Part shown: piece by piece, positions 6,837-15,758 of the stretch
How the letters are laid out: each line of letters starts with the position of its first letter
Position numbering within the stretch: position 1 is the first letter of the stretch
DNA from: Candidatus Acidiferrales bacterium
GTDB taxonomy: Bacteria > Acidobacteriota > Terriglobia > Acidiferrales > UBA7541
DNA length: 47,617 nucleotides
Direction of reading: 5' to 3'
Assembly (NCBI GenBank): GCA_030038275.1
Contig: JASHPG010000224.1
Location: forward strand, 1-47,617
The notes under the pieces: generated by a model
Seen by the model: only the letters and a program-made list of their open reading frames with translations
Database searches by the model: none
What the model was told of the DNA's origin: nothing
Made by a program: the position numbers and the translations under genes

Positions 6837-8000
6837 ATGACAAAGCGAAATAAGTCCGGAAGTGAAATCTGGCGCAGCTTCGATCAGCGCTCTCTATGGG
6901 AGGCGGTGCGGACTCGAAATGCTGCCGCGGACGGCGCGTTCGTTTACGCCGTGCGTTCGACGGGCATCTACTGCCGACCGTCGTGCCCGTCGCGCAGGCC
7001 TGATGCTGCCAGAGTGCGGTTCTTCCGGCTCCCAGCGGCCGCTGAGCGAGCCGGGTTTCGCCCCTGCCGGAGGTGCAAGCCGGGTAGCGCTCCGCTTCAC
7101 GATCCGAAATTAGATGCAGTGGCGAAAGTGTGCCGGCTGATCGATGCGAGGATTGCGGCCGATTCTGGCAGCGGTGCCTCTGACGAAGAGCGGCTGACGC
7201 TTTCGGCGCTCGCCAAATTGGCGGGAATGAGCCCGCATCAGCTCGAACGCGCTTTTCGCAAGGTCATGGGCGTTACGCCGCGGCAATACGCCGATGCAGG
7301 GCGCATGGGCCGGCTGAAATCGCACCTCAGGAAAGGAGACGACGTGACCACGGCACTCTACGATGCAGGATTTGGCTCTTCGAGCCGGCTATACGAACGC
7401 GCCCCATTACAGCTTGGAATGACTCCGGCGGAATACGGCCGGGGAGGGGAAGGTATGGCGATCCATTACACAATTGCCGATTCGCCGCTCGGACGATTGC
7501 TCGTTGCAGCGACGGGGCGGGGAATCAGCGCACTTTACTTGAGTGATTCCGACCAGGTGCTTCGCGACTCCTTGCGCAAGGAATATCCGCGCGCGGAGCT
7601 GCTGGCGGATGGCGAAGGGCAAGATGACGCCGCACAGCTTGGCAGATGGGTGAAGCAGATTGTCGAGCACTTGCGCGGGCGCGAGCCGCACCTCGACTTG
7701 CCGACGGATGTGCGCGCGACGGCCTTTCAGCGGCGCGTTTGGGAAGAGCTGCGAAAAATCCCGTACGGCTCGACGCGAACCTATTCGCAAGTTGCTAGGG
7801 CGATTGGGCAGCCGTCGGCGGTTCGCGCGGTCGCCCACGCATGCGCCACGAATCCGACAGCCGTAGTTGTGCCGTGCCATCGCGTTGTTGCTAAAAATGG
7901 CGGACTGGCAGGGTACCGCTGGGGAATCAGCCGCAAGCAGGCACTGCTGGATGCGGAATCAGGCGCAGCGCGCGCGGGCAAAGAACGAAAAAAATCGTGA
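6837..8000 (+). CDS. ada: Ada-type methylphosphotriester/O6-methylguanine-DNA methyltransferase and activator
   Basis: A 387-residue Ada with all three parts. The N-terminal zinc domain has Cys46, Cys50, Cys77 and Cys80, spaced exactly as in E. coli Ada (38, 42, 69, 72), with Cys46 in GIYCRPSCPSRRP as the methylphosphotriester acceptor. An AraC-type helix-turn-helix (about 125-205, MSPHQLERAFRKVMGVTPRQ) follows. The C-terminal MGMT domain has the PCHRV active site at Cys347 and the YGSTRTYSQVA and GYRWGISRKQALL segments. It repairs O6-alkylguanine irreversibly and, once methylated at the N-terminal Cys, activates its own and other repair genes. No alkB or alkA is adjacent. Confidence 0.95.
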   Translation: MTKRNKSGSEIWRSFDQRSLWEAVRTRNAAADGAFVYAVRSTGIYCRPSCPSRRPDAARVRFFRLPAAAERAGFRPCRRCKPGSAPLHDPKLDAVAKVCRLIDARIAADSGSGASDEERLTLSALAKLAGMSPHQLERAFRKVMGVTPRQYADAGRMGRLKSHLRKGDDVTTALYDAGFGSSSRLYERAPLQLGMTPAEYGRGGEGMAIHYTIADSPLGRLLVAATGRGISALYLSDSDQVLRDSLRKEYPRAELLADGEGQDDAAQLGRWVKQIVEHLRGREPHLDLPTDVRATAFQRRVWEELRKIPYGSTRTYSQVARAIGQPSAVRAVAHACATNPTAVVVPCHRVVAKNGGLAGYRWGISRKQALLDAESGAARAGKERKKS

Positions 8001-8039
8001 GGCCAGCGATAGATGCCGAATGCGAAGCGGCGCAGCCTG

Positions 8040-8747
8040 TTAACTCTGGAGTTTTACCTTCTGGGTGCCTTTGGGCCAGTTTGGACGGAAGCGGGCCTCG
8101 GGAATGCCGGGATTGCGGACCACGTTGGAATATTTGACGATGGAGTAGTCGCCGGAGCCGGCCTCGAAAAACTGCTGCTGCACGGGCAGCCATGTGGCTT
8201 CGCTTAACCAAATCTCGATTTTCGATATTTCGTGCAGGACTTGCGGGGATTCCGGGATGAGTTCGAGCACGACGGCCGGCTGATTGCCGATGTTTTCCTC
8301 GGGCAGCACCTTCACCCTGTAATCTTTTTCCAGTTCCGACCCGCGAGAGCCAAAGCCGAGCTGAAGGAACTGCTCGACGAGCGCGCGATTCTTGCCAAGG
8401 TTGTATTCCTCGACGCGCTTCAAACCTGGATTGTAGATGTACAGGTTGTCGCCGGTGCGCAGGATGGTGCGTTCGTCGGGCGATTTGAACTGGAGCAGCA
8501 TCTTATCGCCGCGGACGAAAATATCGCCCGTCTCGGTGGAACGGTCGTTGACGACGACGGTGACTTTCGTGCGTTCCATTGTGGCGGAGAGACTGTGGAA
8601 ATCCTTAGCCTCGCGGTCGAGCTGATCGCGGACGGCGGGCCACGTCCAATTCGAATGACCCTGGCGCTTTGCCGCGGAGGAAACCACGGGCGCCGCGCAA
8701 GCGACCAGCCACAGCGCGAGCAGCGTTATCGCGTGTTTCCACCGCAA
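8040..8747 (-). CDS. LolA-like outer-membrane lipoprotein-sorting protein
   Basis: The open frame runs back to 9089, but the extension crosses the neighbouring promoter. A TTG at 8747 has an excellent GGAGGAAA Shine-Dalgarno 6 bases away and starts a signal peptide (RWKHAITLLALWLVACAAPV). The mature ~205 residues fit the LolA/LppX-like half-barrel fold: DFHSLSATMERTKVTVVV, GDIFVRGDKMLLQF, RTILRTGDNLYIYNPGLKRVEEYN and EIWLSEATWLPVQQQF. Such periplasmic proteins carry lipoproteins or other lipids. This is not the canonical lolA neighbourhood, so the cargo is uncertain. It is divergent from the XRE regulator gene. Confidence 0.75.
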   Translation of the reverse strand: MRWKHAITLLALWLVACAAPVVSSAAKRQGHSNWTWPAVRDQLDREAKDFHSLSATMERTKVTVVVNDRSTETGDIFVRGDKMLLQFKSPDERTILRTGDNLYIYNPGLKRVEEYNLGKNRALVEQFLQLGFGSRGSELEKDYRVKVLPEENIGNQPAVVLELIPESPQVLHEISKIEIWLSEATWLPVQQQFFEAGSGDYSIVKYSNVVRNPGIPEARFRPNWPKGTQKVKLQS

Positions 8748-8973
8748 AGAATTTCCTCCATGGAAAAATTCGCCCGCCGAGGAAGGCGAATTGATGATAG
8801 CACAGCGCGCATGGCGCAAAAAATGTCGGGCGAAGGCGATTCGGCGTGGACGGATGATGTCAATCGCGCGCAGCGGGAAGAGATGGCGAACAGCGCACAT
8901 CGACATCCGATTTGTTTGGAACACTCTCTGAGGTAAGGCTACAATTCCGCCCGAGGATTTCACAAAAAAGGGC

Positions 8974-9002
8974 TTGACAAGAAATGGCACCCTGTGGAGA
9001 AT
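8974..9002 (+). promoter_or_regulatory. Probable promoter of the zinc-ribbon XRE regulator
   Basis: A perfect TTGACA (8974-8979), a 17-base spacer and GAGAAT (8997-9002; four of six consensus bases), about 90 bases upstream of the GTG start. The leader contains no obvious structure. Confidence 0.5.
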
Positions 9003-9091
9003 GGGCCGCGCGCCAGTTCCTGCCTTCCCCTGTTGTGATGCTCCTCCCTTATCGCTTACCGCACCGCCGGAAATAGTCTGCGAGGACATCG

Positions 9092-9757
9092 GTGGCGGAA
9101 AAAGATGGCATAGCTACGAGCATGGAACTCGATCGAGAAGTCATTCGTTGTCAAGTATGCGGTCTAGTGCAGTACCGGACACGCACAGGTAATTGTCGTA
9201 GGTGCCTGCGCTTGCTGCCACCCAAGGTGACGTTCGTGATTCCGACGCCGTCGCCTCAAGACTTGCCGGGCGATGACCGGCAACTGTTCGAGAACTGGCC
9301 GAACCGCGAGACGGTGGAAAACATTGGCCAGCGCATCCGGCAGTTGCGCGAATCACGCGGCATGACCCAGAGCCAACTGCAGGCGCGATCTCGCGTTTCG
9401 CGGTCGTATTTGTCCCGAATTGAGAGCGGACAAATGACGCCGAGCCTCGGCACGCTGGAAAAGATAGCGGAGGCGCTGGGAGTCGGGCTGAACCGGTTCT
9501 TCGTTCCGGAAACGAACGGAGAGACGGTTCTCGAGGACCCGTTCATTCAGGGGCTTCGGCCGTTTTTGCGGCAGCTTGATTGGAACCAGTGGCAGGGCAT
9601 TCTGAAGCGTTTGCAAGCGATCAGCGAACACGTTAGCAGCAATCAGCAACCGATGCGTCCGCTGGTAAGCTCGCACACGACCGAAAGAATTCCGGCGCAC
9701 TTGCCGCGGCGGCAGCAGCAGTCGGCCGGTCACGGTGCAGCGGCGCTTCACCGCTAG
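9092..9757 (+). CDS. XRE-family regulator with N-terminal zinc ribbon
   Basis: A 221-residue protein (GTG start; an in-frame ATG at 9122 is possible). Residues 20-38 hold a CxxC...CxxC pair (C20, C23, C35, C38) that should form a small zinc ribbon. Residues 78-137 are a textbook Xre/Cro helix-turn-helix (IGQRIRQLRESRGMTQSQLQ, then RSYLSRIESGQMTPSLGTL, KIAEALGV). The C-terminal ~80 residues hold no recognised domain. A sequence-specific DNA-binding role is secure; targets are unknown. It is divergent from the LolA-like gene and has its own promoter-like sequence. Confidence 0.8.
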   Translation: MAEKDGIATSMELDREVIRCQVCGLVQYRTRTGNCRRCLRLLPPKVTFVIPTPSPQDLPGDDRQLFENWPNRETVENIGQRIRQLRESRGMTQSQLQARSRVSRSYLSRIESGQMTPSLGTLEKIAEALGVGLNRFFVPETNGETVLEDPFIQGLRPFLRQLDWNQWQGILKRLQAISEHVSSNQQPMRPLVSSHTTERIPAHLPRRQQQSAGHGAAALHR

Positions 9758-9785
9758 ACAACTACAACAAAGATTGAAAATGGGA

Positions 9786-9811
9786 CGCGGGCTGGCGGAT
9801 GCCAGCCCGCG
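9786..9811. repeat. 11-bp-stem hairpin between convergent genes
   Basis: Arms CGCGGGCTGGC and GCCAGCCCGCG around the loop GGAT make a perfect 11-bp stem. It lies 29 bases after the XRE stop, before the convergent glpX. There is no T-tract on either side, so it is either a REP-like element or a weak bidirectional terminator. Confidence 0.6.
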
Positions 9812-9930
9812 GCGCGCAAGGCGCATGGATTCGCATAGCGTCGGGCGCGACCTTGCCGGATCACAGCGCCTCGACAGCGCCGAATTGAAACACGCCCGCT
9901 CAAAACTCTCGCGAAAACTCCGTACGCAGG

Positions 9931-10914
9931 TTAGGACTGGCGAATTTTCACGTCGTCGTTGGATATGTGCACGGAATCGATGAAGCGCACTTCGCGCTGT
10001 TCGAGGCTCATGATCAGCGACTGAGTGCGTATTCCGCCGCCGAAGAAGCGCACGCCGCGAAGCAAGCTGCCGTCGGTCACGCCGGTGGAGGCGAAGATCA
10101 GCTTGTTGCCGGGGGCGAGGTCGGCGGTATCGTAGATTTTCTTTCCATCCTTAATTCCCATCTGCGCAAGGCGCTCTTCGTGCTCGGGCTTGGAGACCAC
10201 CAGGCGAGCGAGGATTTGGCCATTGAGGCAGCGCAAGGCGGCGGCGGTAAGCACGCCCTCGGGAGCTCCTCCGATTCCCATGACGGCGTGAACTCCCGTG
10301 CCAAGCAGGGCGGTGCTGATGCCGGCGGAAAGATCGCCGTCGCTGATCAGACGGATGCGCGCGCCGGCCTTGCGGATTTCGCGAACGAGATCTTCGTGGC
10401 GAGGGCGGTCCAGAACGATGATGACAAGATCCTCTACCTTGCGATCGAGGCTTTTGGCGATGGCGCGCAGGTTGATGGCAACGGGCGCGTCCAAATCGAT
10501 AAAGCCGCGCGAGCTTGGCCCGACGATGATCTTCTGCATGTAGAGATCGGGAGCGTGGAGGAGGCCGCCGTGGTCGCTGGCGGCCAGAACGGTGACGGAG
10601 TTCGGAGTGCCCGTCGCGCAGAGGTTGGTGCCTTCGAGCGGATCGACGGCGATATCGACAGCCGGATAGGTGCGAGTCTTATCTCGAACGGCGGCGCCGA
10701 CCTTCTCGCCGATGAAAAGCATGGGGGCTTCGTCGCGCTCGCCCTCGCCGATGACGATGGTACCGTCCATTCCGACGGAATCCATTTCGGAGCGCATAGC
10801 CTCGACCGCCGCATGATCGGCTTTATGGCCGTCGCCAAGGCCCATGGTGCGGGCTGAAGCGATCGCAGCGCGTTCGACGACGCGCAAGAATTCGAGGCTG
10901 AGTGCTCTCTCCAT
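9931..10914 (-). CDS. glpX: Class II fructose-1,6-bisphosphatase
   Basis: A 327-residue GlpX, the normal family length. It opens with the conserved [17 protein letters not shown] segment and has the metal and phosphate-binding motifs [11 protein letters not shown] (56-66), DPLEGT (91-96) and [15 protein letters not shown]. It hydrolyses fructose-1,6-bisphosphate to fructose-6-phosphate, the committed step of gluconeogenesis, in the cytoplasm. The ATG has a GGGAG Shine-Dalgarno. It lies downstream of the large kinase gene on the same strand with a 173-base gap, so co-transcription is uncertain. Confidence 0.95.
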   Translation of the reverse strand: MERALSLEFLRVVERAAIASARTMGLGDGHKADHAAVEAMRSEMDSVGMDGTIVIGEGERDEAPMLFIGEKVGAAVRDKTRTYPAVDIAVDPLEGTNLCATGTPNSVTVLAASDHGGLLHAPDLYMQKIIVGPSSRGFIDLDAPVAINLRAIAKSLDRKVEDLVIIVLDRPRHEDLVREIRKAGARIRLISDGDLSAGISTALLGTGVHAVMGIGGAPEGVLTAAALRCLNGQILARLVVSKPEHEERLAQMGIKDGKKIYDTADLAPGNKLIFASTGVTDGSLLRGVRFFGGGIRTQSLIMSLEQREVRFIDSVHISNDDVKIRQS

Positions 10915-11087
10915 GAAAGTCTCCCGAATGTGAAATTGGACTGATAGGCAGGAAGCCGCCTTGGGCCAATATGATAATCCAATCGCTTCCGCCTACAGAC
11001 GAAATTTAGCAGAGCGGCATTGCAATGGTGGTTTCCCGACCAGATGTGAAGTGCGATTTCGCACGCGAAACCTCGATCTAAAGTTCG

Positions 11088-13511
11088 TCAATCCTGCAGG
11101 CCGATACGCTTTGCCAGCGCGTCGAGGCGTGGGTCGCCGCGCAGATTGGCAAATTGCGGGTGAATCCTGGCTAGGTACAGGAACCCGACGTGTTCCTGGA
11201 AAGCAGCTTCCAACCATTGGAACGACCGATCTTTGTCGCCGAGGCGGGCATACACCGCGGCGATCCAATACGCGGACGTATCCCCGATCTTCCGCGTGTT
11301 CTCCGCTTCTTCAAGGATGGCTCGCATTTCGGCAATTCTGCCCAATTTGGCGAATGTGGCAGCGACACTCAACCGAATCAGCATAATTTGAGGAGCTAAC
11401 GCCAATCCTCTTCGGCACATATCCACTGCCTTTTCATCTTCGCCGGCACAAGCATAGATGTCGCCAAGGATGGCATGTGCCACGGGATCGTGGGGATCGA
11501 TGTCCAGAACTTTTCGGAACTGCGCGATGGCCTGATCGACAGAACCCGATAGGTAATACGCCAGCCCTAAAATGGTGTTCGGCTGCGATGAGAAGGGATC
11601 CAGTTCGACCGAGCGCTTCGCCACCACGAGAGCCTCATCCATGTTGGCGCGCGCAAAAAGTATACTCGCAAGAAACCGGAGCCCGAGGGGGGAGTCTGGA
11701 CTTATTTCGAGGCCCTTGCGTATTTCCCGCTCGGCGGCGTTGAATTCGAAGGCCGCGAAGGAGACAAGACCGAGCGCGAAATGCGCCTCCGGAGCGGTGC
11801 CGTCGAGTTCCGCGGCCCTTCTAGCCGCAGCTTTCGCAAGCGGAGCGGTTTCCGAAGTTGGCTCTAATCCCTGTATCGCCAGTACGCTATACGCGATGGC
11901 AATCTGGGCATAGGCGGGAGCGCACTTGGGATCGATTCCGACGGCTTTTTCGCAGAGCGCGATCGATTTGCGAAGGCCTCCCGGCCATTCATTAGCGTAG
12001 CAATGCTGGGCCCTCAAAAGCAGGCGATATGCTTCGTTATTTTGAGCGGGGCGCTTGCGGAGCTTTTTCTTCTCTTCGCCGGTAAGTTGCAGGCGAAGCT
12101 TTTCGGCGATTTCTTTGGTCAGGTCATCTTGCAAGGCGAGCAGGTCCCCCATCTTGCGGTTGTAACGGCCGCCCCACAGTCGAGCCTGGCGATCCACATC
12201 GACGAGTTCCACGGAGATGGTGAGGTCTTCGCCGCGCTGAACTAGCCGACCCGAAAGCACGGCTCTGACCGCCAGGTCACGCCCGATGGCCAGTGGGTCT
12301 GTGCCTGGGCCGCGATGACGGCACGCGATGGCCCAGGGCACAATGCGGATCTTTCGTAATTGGCCCAGAGCGTTCATCAGCGTCTCAGCGATGCCGTCGC
12401 TGAGATACTCGGTTTCAGGGTCGCCGCTGGCATTTTCCAGAGGCAGAATCGCGAGCGAGTCTATGGCTTTCGACAGCTTGGTGGAGGAGCTTTTACCGTC
12501 GGATTTAGGTGAACGCGCAGCCGGCGATGGCAGAAGAACTTCGGTGGAGGGCCGATCCTCGATGCGGTTGCGTTCCGGGGTTGCGACAGGAGCGCCGAGA
12601 TCGCGCCGCAGGCGCTGCAAATCGGCACGCATCTCGGAGGCGTGCTGGTAGCGCAGCGAGCGATCCTTTTCGAGAGCTTTATTCAGGATTCTCGCCATCT
12701 CGCCGGAAACCGAGGGATTCAGCCGCGCAGCCGGAATGGGTGCGGCGTGCAAGATGGCGTCAAAGAGAGCCGCCGACGTGGAACCAGAGAACGCTTGGCG
12801 GCCCGTCGCCATTTCATACAAGACCACGCCGAAACTGAAGAGATCGCTACGCGCATCGAGATCGTGGCCGAGCGCCTGTTCCGGCGACATGTAAGCGACC
12901 GTGCCTACCACGATGCCGGGACTTGTGAGGTGCGGATCGCCGCCCAAGCCAGCGCGGAAGGTTGCGCCGGGACGAGGGTCGTCCTCCGTGGTGCCGTCCA
13001 TGGCGGCAACAGCACGGGCCTGCGGCAATTGCTTTGCGAGACCGAAGTCCAGAATCTTGGCCTGACCGGTCTCGGTGATGAAGATGTTGGCTGGTTTAAT
13101 GTCTCGATGAAGGATGCCTTTGGCATGCGCGGCCGCGAGCGCGTCGGCGATCTGCATGGCGAGGTCCAGGAGAACCTCCGGCGGCAGCGGTCCGCCGACG
13201 GCGCGCTGGTTCAAGGGTTCGCCACGAAGGCGTTCCATGGCGATGAAACGATGTCCGCCGTGTTCGCCGATTTCGTAGATCGTGCAGATGTTGGGATGAT
13301 TCAGAGCGGCCGCCGCGCGGGCTTCCCGGAGAAAGCGTTCCAGAGCCTGCTTGTCGCGGGAAACGTCCGGGGGAAGGAATTTCAGGGCCACGGCTCGGCC
13401 AAGGGTGGTGTCGTCCGCGCCATAAACCACGCCCATCCCGCCGCGGCCGAGCTTCTCGACAACGCGATAGTGGGATACGGCCTGCCCGATCAAGTCAGAT
13501 GAGTCGCTCAC
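11088..13511 (-). CDS. Serine/threonine protein kinase with TolB-like domain and TPR repeats
   Basis: An 807-residue Hanks-type kinase. The glycine loop is [10 protein letters not shown] (21-30), the ATP lysine K44, the catalytic loop HRDIKPAN (135-142) and the metal motif DFG (155-157). An ~80-residue linker leads to a FlgO/TolB-like domain (about 345-490: [22 protein letters not shown]-type start, then [20 protein letters not shown]), known from adenylate cyclases and kinases with TPRs. The rest is at least six TPR-like repeats. I see no transmembrane helix, so it should be cytosolic. The start is GTG without a clear Shine-Dalgarno. This architecture is typical of Acidobacteriota. Substrates are unknown. 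Confidence 0.92.
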   Translation of the reverse strand: MSDSSDLIGQAVSHYRVVEKLGRGGMGVVYGADDTTLGRAVALKFLPPDVSRDKQALERFLREARAAAALNHPNICTIYEIGEHGGHRFIAMERLRGEPLNQRAVGGPLPPEVLLDLAMQIADALAAAHAKGILHRDIKPANIFITETGQAKILDFGLAKQLPQARAVAAMDGTTEDDPRPGATFRAGLGGDPHLTSPGIVVGTVAYMSPEQALGHDLDARSDLFSFGVVLYEMATGRQAFSGSTSAALFDAILHAAPIPAARLNPSVSGEMARILNKALEKDRSLRYQHASEMRADLQRLRRDLGAPVATPERNRIEDRPSTEVLLPSPAARSPKSDGKSSSTKLSKAIDSLAILPLENASGDPETEYLSDGIAETLMNALGQLRKIRIVPWAIACRHRGPGTDPLAIGRDLAVRAVLSGRLVQRGEDLTISVELVDVDRQARLWGGRYNRKMGDLLALQDDLTKEIAEKLRLQLTGEEKKKLRKRPAQNNEAYRLLLRAQHCYANEWPGGLRKSIALCEKAVGIDPKCAPAYAQIAIAYSVLAIQGLEPTSETAPLAKAAARRAAELDGTAPEAHFALGLVSFAAFEFNAAEREIRKGLEISPDSPLGLRFLASILFARANMDEALVVAKRSVELDPFSSQPNTILGLAYYLSGSVDQAIAQFRKVLDIDPHDPVAHAILGDIYACAGEDEKAVDMCRRGLALAPQIMLIRLSVAATFAKLGRIAEMRAILEEAENTRKIGDTSAYWIAAVYARLGDKDRSFQWLEAAFQEHVGFLYLARIHPQFANLRGDPRLDALAKRIGLQD

Positions 13512-13640
13512 ACATCGCGAATTTTAAGTTGCGCTGCAAATCAAGTCAACGAGCGTTCGAGCCGCATTCCGTGATTTCGAGGCCGGCAAACCGGACGGAA
13601 ATCGGTGGGTCAGACGCCGAGCCGAGGCGAATTTCGACTG

Positions 13641-13663
13641 CTTGTGTCACGATCAAGAAAATT
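13641..13663 (+). promoter_or_regulatory. Repeated upstream element, copy 1
   Basis: TTGTGTCACGATCAAGAAAATTC (shown in two parts: TTGTGTCACG, ATCAAGAAAATTC) at about 13642-13664 recurs almost exactly at 14784-14805, both reading toward the downstream gene. A second similar block, TACGCGCTATTG / TACGAGCTATTG, follows each one. Both are in intergenic DNA ahead of plus-strand genes, suggesting a shared regulatory site. Confidence 0.4.
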
Positions 13664-13861
13664 CGGGTAACAGGCGCGGCCTGTACGCGCTATTGCGCGA
13701 TGTGGTATCCTGTGCCCGCTTTCACACAAGCTCACGCAGGAAAGCATCACGCCCCGAGGTAAGTTTTAGTTTCCCAGGCAGACCCGACACCGGGCTTCGT
13801 GGAGCAGCGTGCACAGGACGGGCGGATGCCTGTAGGAATGAGTGTCAGGACGGACACGAAC

Positions 13862-14728
13862 ATGTCAACAGCAGCGGCTTCGACCGAGACGGTTGCACTC
13901 AGCTTGGCGCATTCGCCAGATAGCGATGACGCGTTCATGTTTTACGCGCTGGCGACGGGCAAGGTACGGCTGCCGGGCGTGAAGTTTACGCACGTATTGT
14001 CGGACATTGAATCGCTGAATAACTTGGCGCATCAGGAGAAGTACGACATTACGGCGCTGAGCTTCTTTGGGTACTCGTTCGTGGCCGACAAATACGTGCT
14101 GCTGGATTGCGGCGCGAGTTTCGGCGACAACTACGGACCGATTGTAGTGGCGTCGAAGCAGATCAAGAAAAACGAGCTGGCCGGGCGACGGGTCGCGGTT
14201 GCCGGCACGCGGACGACGTCGTATTTGGCGCTGAAGCTTTTTGAGCCGAACGTGGAAACAGTGACGATGCCGTTTGACAAGATTTTGGACGCGGTTCATG
14301 CGAAAGAAGTAGAGGCCGGTCTGCTGATTCATGAAGGGCAGTTGCTTTTCTCGCAGATCGGACTGCAGAAGGTGGTCGATCTGGGCCAATGGTGGCATGA
14401 ATCCACGGGACTGCCACTGCCGCTTGGAGCGAACGCCATCCGGCGGAGTTTGGCTTCGAAGCTGGGACGCCAAGTGGCGCAGGTGATGCGGGAGAGCGTG
14501 AGCTACGCGCTCGATCATCGCGAGTCGGCACTGGATTACGCTATGCAGTTCGCGAGGGACATGGACCCGGCGCTGGCCGACAAGTTTGTCGGAATGTACG
14601 TCAACAATTGGACGCTGGGATACGGTGAGAAGGGGCGCCGTGCAGTAAAGGAACTGTTAGGGCGCGGAACAGCCGCCGGGCTAGTGCCGTCCTCCTTTCA
14701 GGTCGAATTCCTGCCGGAAGCGGCCTGA
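13862..14728 (+). CDS. mqnD: 1,4-dihydroxy-6-naphthoate synthase (futalosine pathway)
   Basis: The start at 13862 (MSTAAAST) gives 288 residues; in-frame ATGs at 13799 and 13838 add a tail without similarity. The product belongs to the periplasmic-binding-like MqnA/MqnD enzymes. LSLAHSPDSDDAFMFYAL is the MqnD N-terminal signature, YDITALSFFGYSFV and VAVAGTRTTSYLALKLF line the cleft, and LLIHEGQLLFSQIGL contains the conserved His of the active site. MqnD converts cyclic dehypoxanthinyl futalosine to 1,4-dihydroxy-6-naphthoate for menaquinone. No other mqn gene is in the window. A related MqnA cannot be fully excluded. Confidence 0.8.
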   Translation: MSTAAASTETVALSLAHSPDSDDAFMFYALATGKVRLPGVKFTHVLSDIESLNNLAHQEKYDITALSFFGYSFVADKYVLLDCGASFGDNYGPIVVASKQIKKNELAGRRVAVAGTRTTSYLALKLFEPNVETVTMPFDKILDAVHAKEVEAGLLIHEGQLLFSQIGLQKVVDLGQWWHESTGLPLPLGANAIRRSLASKLGRQVAQVMRESVSYALDHRESALDYAMQFARDMDPALADKFVGMYVNNWTLGYGEKGRRAVKELLGRGTAAGLVPSSFQVEFLPEAA

Positions 14729-14783
14729 TTTGGAAATTCCGCAGAACACATCCGCAAAGGACATCGCCAACGGCTTCCTCTGG

Positions 14784-14805
14784 TTGTGTCACGTCAATAA
14801 AATTC
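14784..14805 (+). promoter_or_regulatory. Repeated upstream element, copy 2
   Basis: TTGTGTCACGTCAATAAAATTC-type block matching 13642-13664, located 75-100 bases before the GTG of the isomerase gene. It is followed by GAGCTATTGACGCG, which contains a -35-like TTGACG but no good -10. Confidence 0.4.
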
Positions 14806-14881
14806 AAACTGACCTACTACGAGCTATTGACGCGGGTTAAATTTCCATCGACGATGGCGCAGCCAGGAAATCGAGGATAGG

Positions 14882-15736
14882 GTGCGACGCATTCTATCAA
14901 CGTACCGTTGGGTGAACCACCCACTCACGCCGATGCTGCTGGGAGAAATCGCCAAGGCGGAGATTCCGGCAGTCGAAGTTTTCTGCGCGGCTGTCCATTT
15001 TGAATATCGATCGGGCGAGGCGGTGCGCGACCTAGCAAGCGCGCTTTCGGAGCACCGTCTGGGATTGCACGCGCTGCACTCGCCGACGGAGCGCGATGCG
15101 ATGTCGGGTCATCAGGCGGGGATGCCGATTTCGATATGCGACCCGGAGAGAATCCGGAGGATCGACGCCGTCGATGAAGTGAAACGGGCACTGGAAGTGG
15201 CGGAGCGGATTCCGTTCCCCTTTTTGGTGCAGCACATCGGGAGCGGGCGGCAATCGGCCGATCCGCGAAAATTGGACGCGGCGTTCGCGTCGCTCGAAAA
15301 TCTGGCGATCTTCGCGAAACACCGGGGCGTGACGATCGCGATTGAAAATAAGCCTGACGAGCTGAGTTCTCCCACGTCTCTGCATCAATTCATTCAAGAA
15401 ACGCATCTGCCGGTAAAATTCTGCTTCGACACGGGGCACGCGCATATCGAGGGCGGCGTGGAGGCGGGATTCGAATTGATGCGGGACCGCGTGGTGACCG
15501 TTCACGTACACGACAATCACGGCGATAAAGACGAGCACCTACCGCCAGCCGAGGGAAGCATCGACTGGGATGCGGCGTTCGCAGCATTCGCGAACGCGCC
15601 GGAAATGCCGGCGCTGGTGATGGAGCTAAAAGAAAAAGCACCGGGCATGCCGGCGCTCGATGAAATTCGCGTGGCGTTCGACCGGCTGGAAACTTTTGCG
15701 GATAAGAACGGCGAAGCGCACGCGGACGCGCGGTGA
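14882..15736 (+). CDS. Sugar phosphate isomerase/epimerase family (xylose isomerase-like TIM barrel)
   Basis: A 284-residue TIM-barrel protein of the AP endonuclease 2/xylose isomerase-like superfamily. The metal-site segments are [34 protein letters not shown] and [24 protein letters not shown], which supply the Glu, Asp and His ligands. Such proteins are isomerases, epimerases or lyases; the substrate here is unknown. The start is a GTG with GAGGATAGG just upstream. It lies 22 bases before asnS and probably shares its transcript. Confidence 0.8.
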   Translation: MRRILSTYRWVNHPLTPMLLGEIAKAEIPAVEVFCAAVHFEYRSGEAVRDLASALSEHRLGLHALHSPTERDAMSGHQAGMPISICDPERIRRIDAVDEVKRALEVAERIPFPFLVQHIGSGRQSADPRKLDAAFASLENLAIFAKHRGVTIAIENKPDELSSPTSLHQFIQETHLPVKFCFDTGHAHIEGGVEAGFELMRDRVVTVHVHDNHGDKDEHLPPAEGSIDWDAAFAAFANAPEMPALVMELKEKAPGMPALDEIRVAFDRLETFADKNGEAHADAR

Positions 15737-15758
15737 AGCTCTTCCGCCACTGAATGAA

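Noticed and set aside
8748-9089. N-terminal extension of the LolA-like frame
   Set aside because: The extension crosses the promoter of the divergent regulator and lacks protein-like features; the TTG with GGAGGAAA and signal peptide is a better start.
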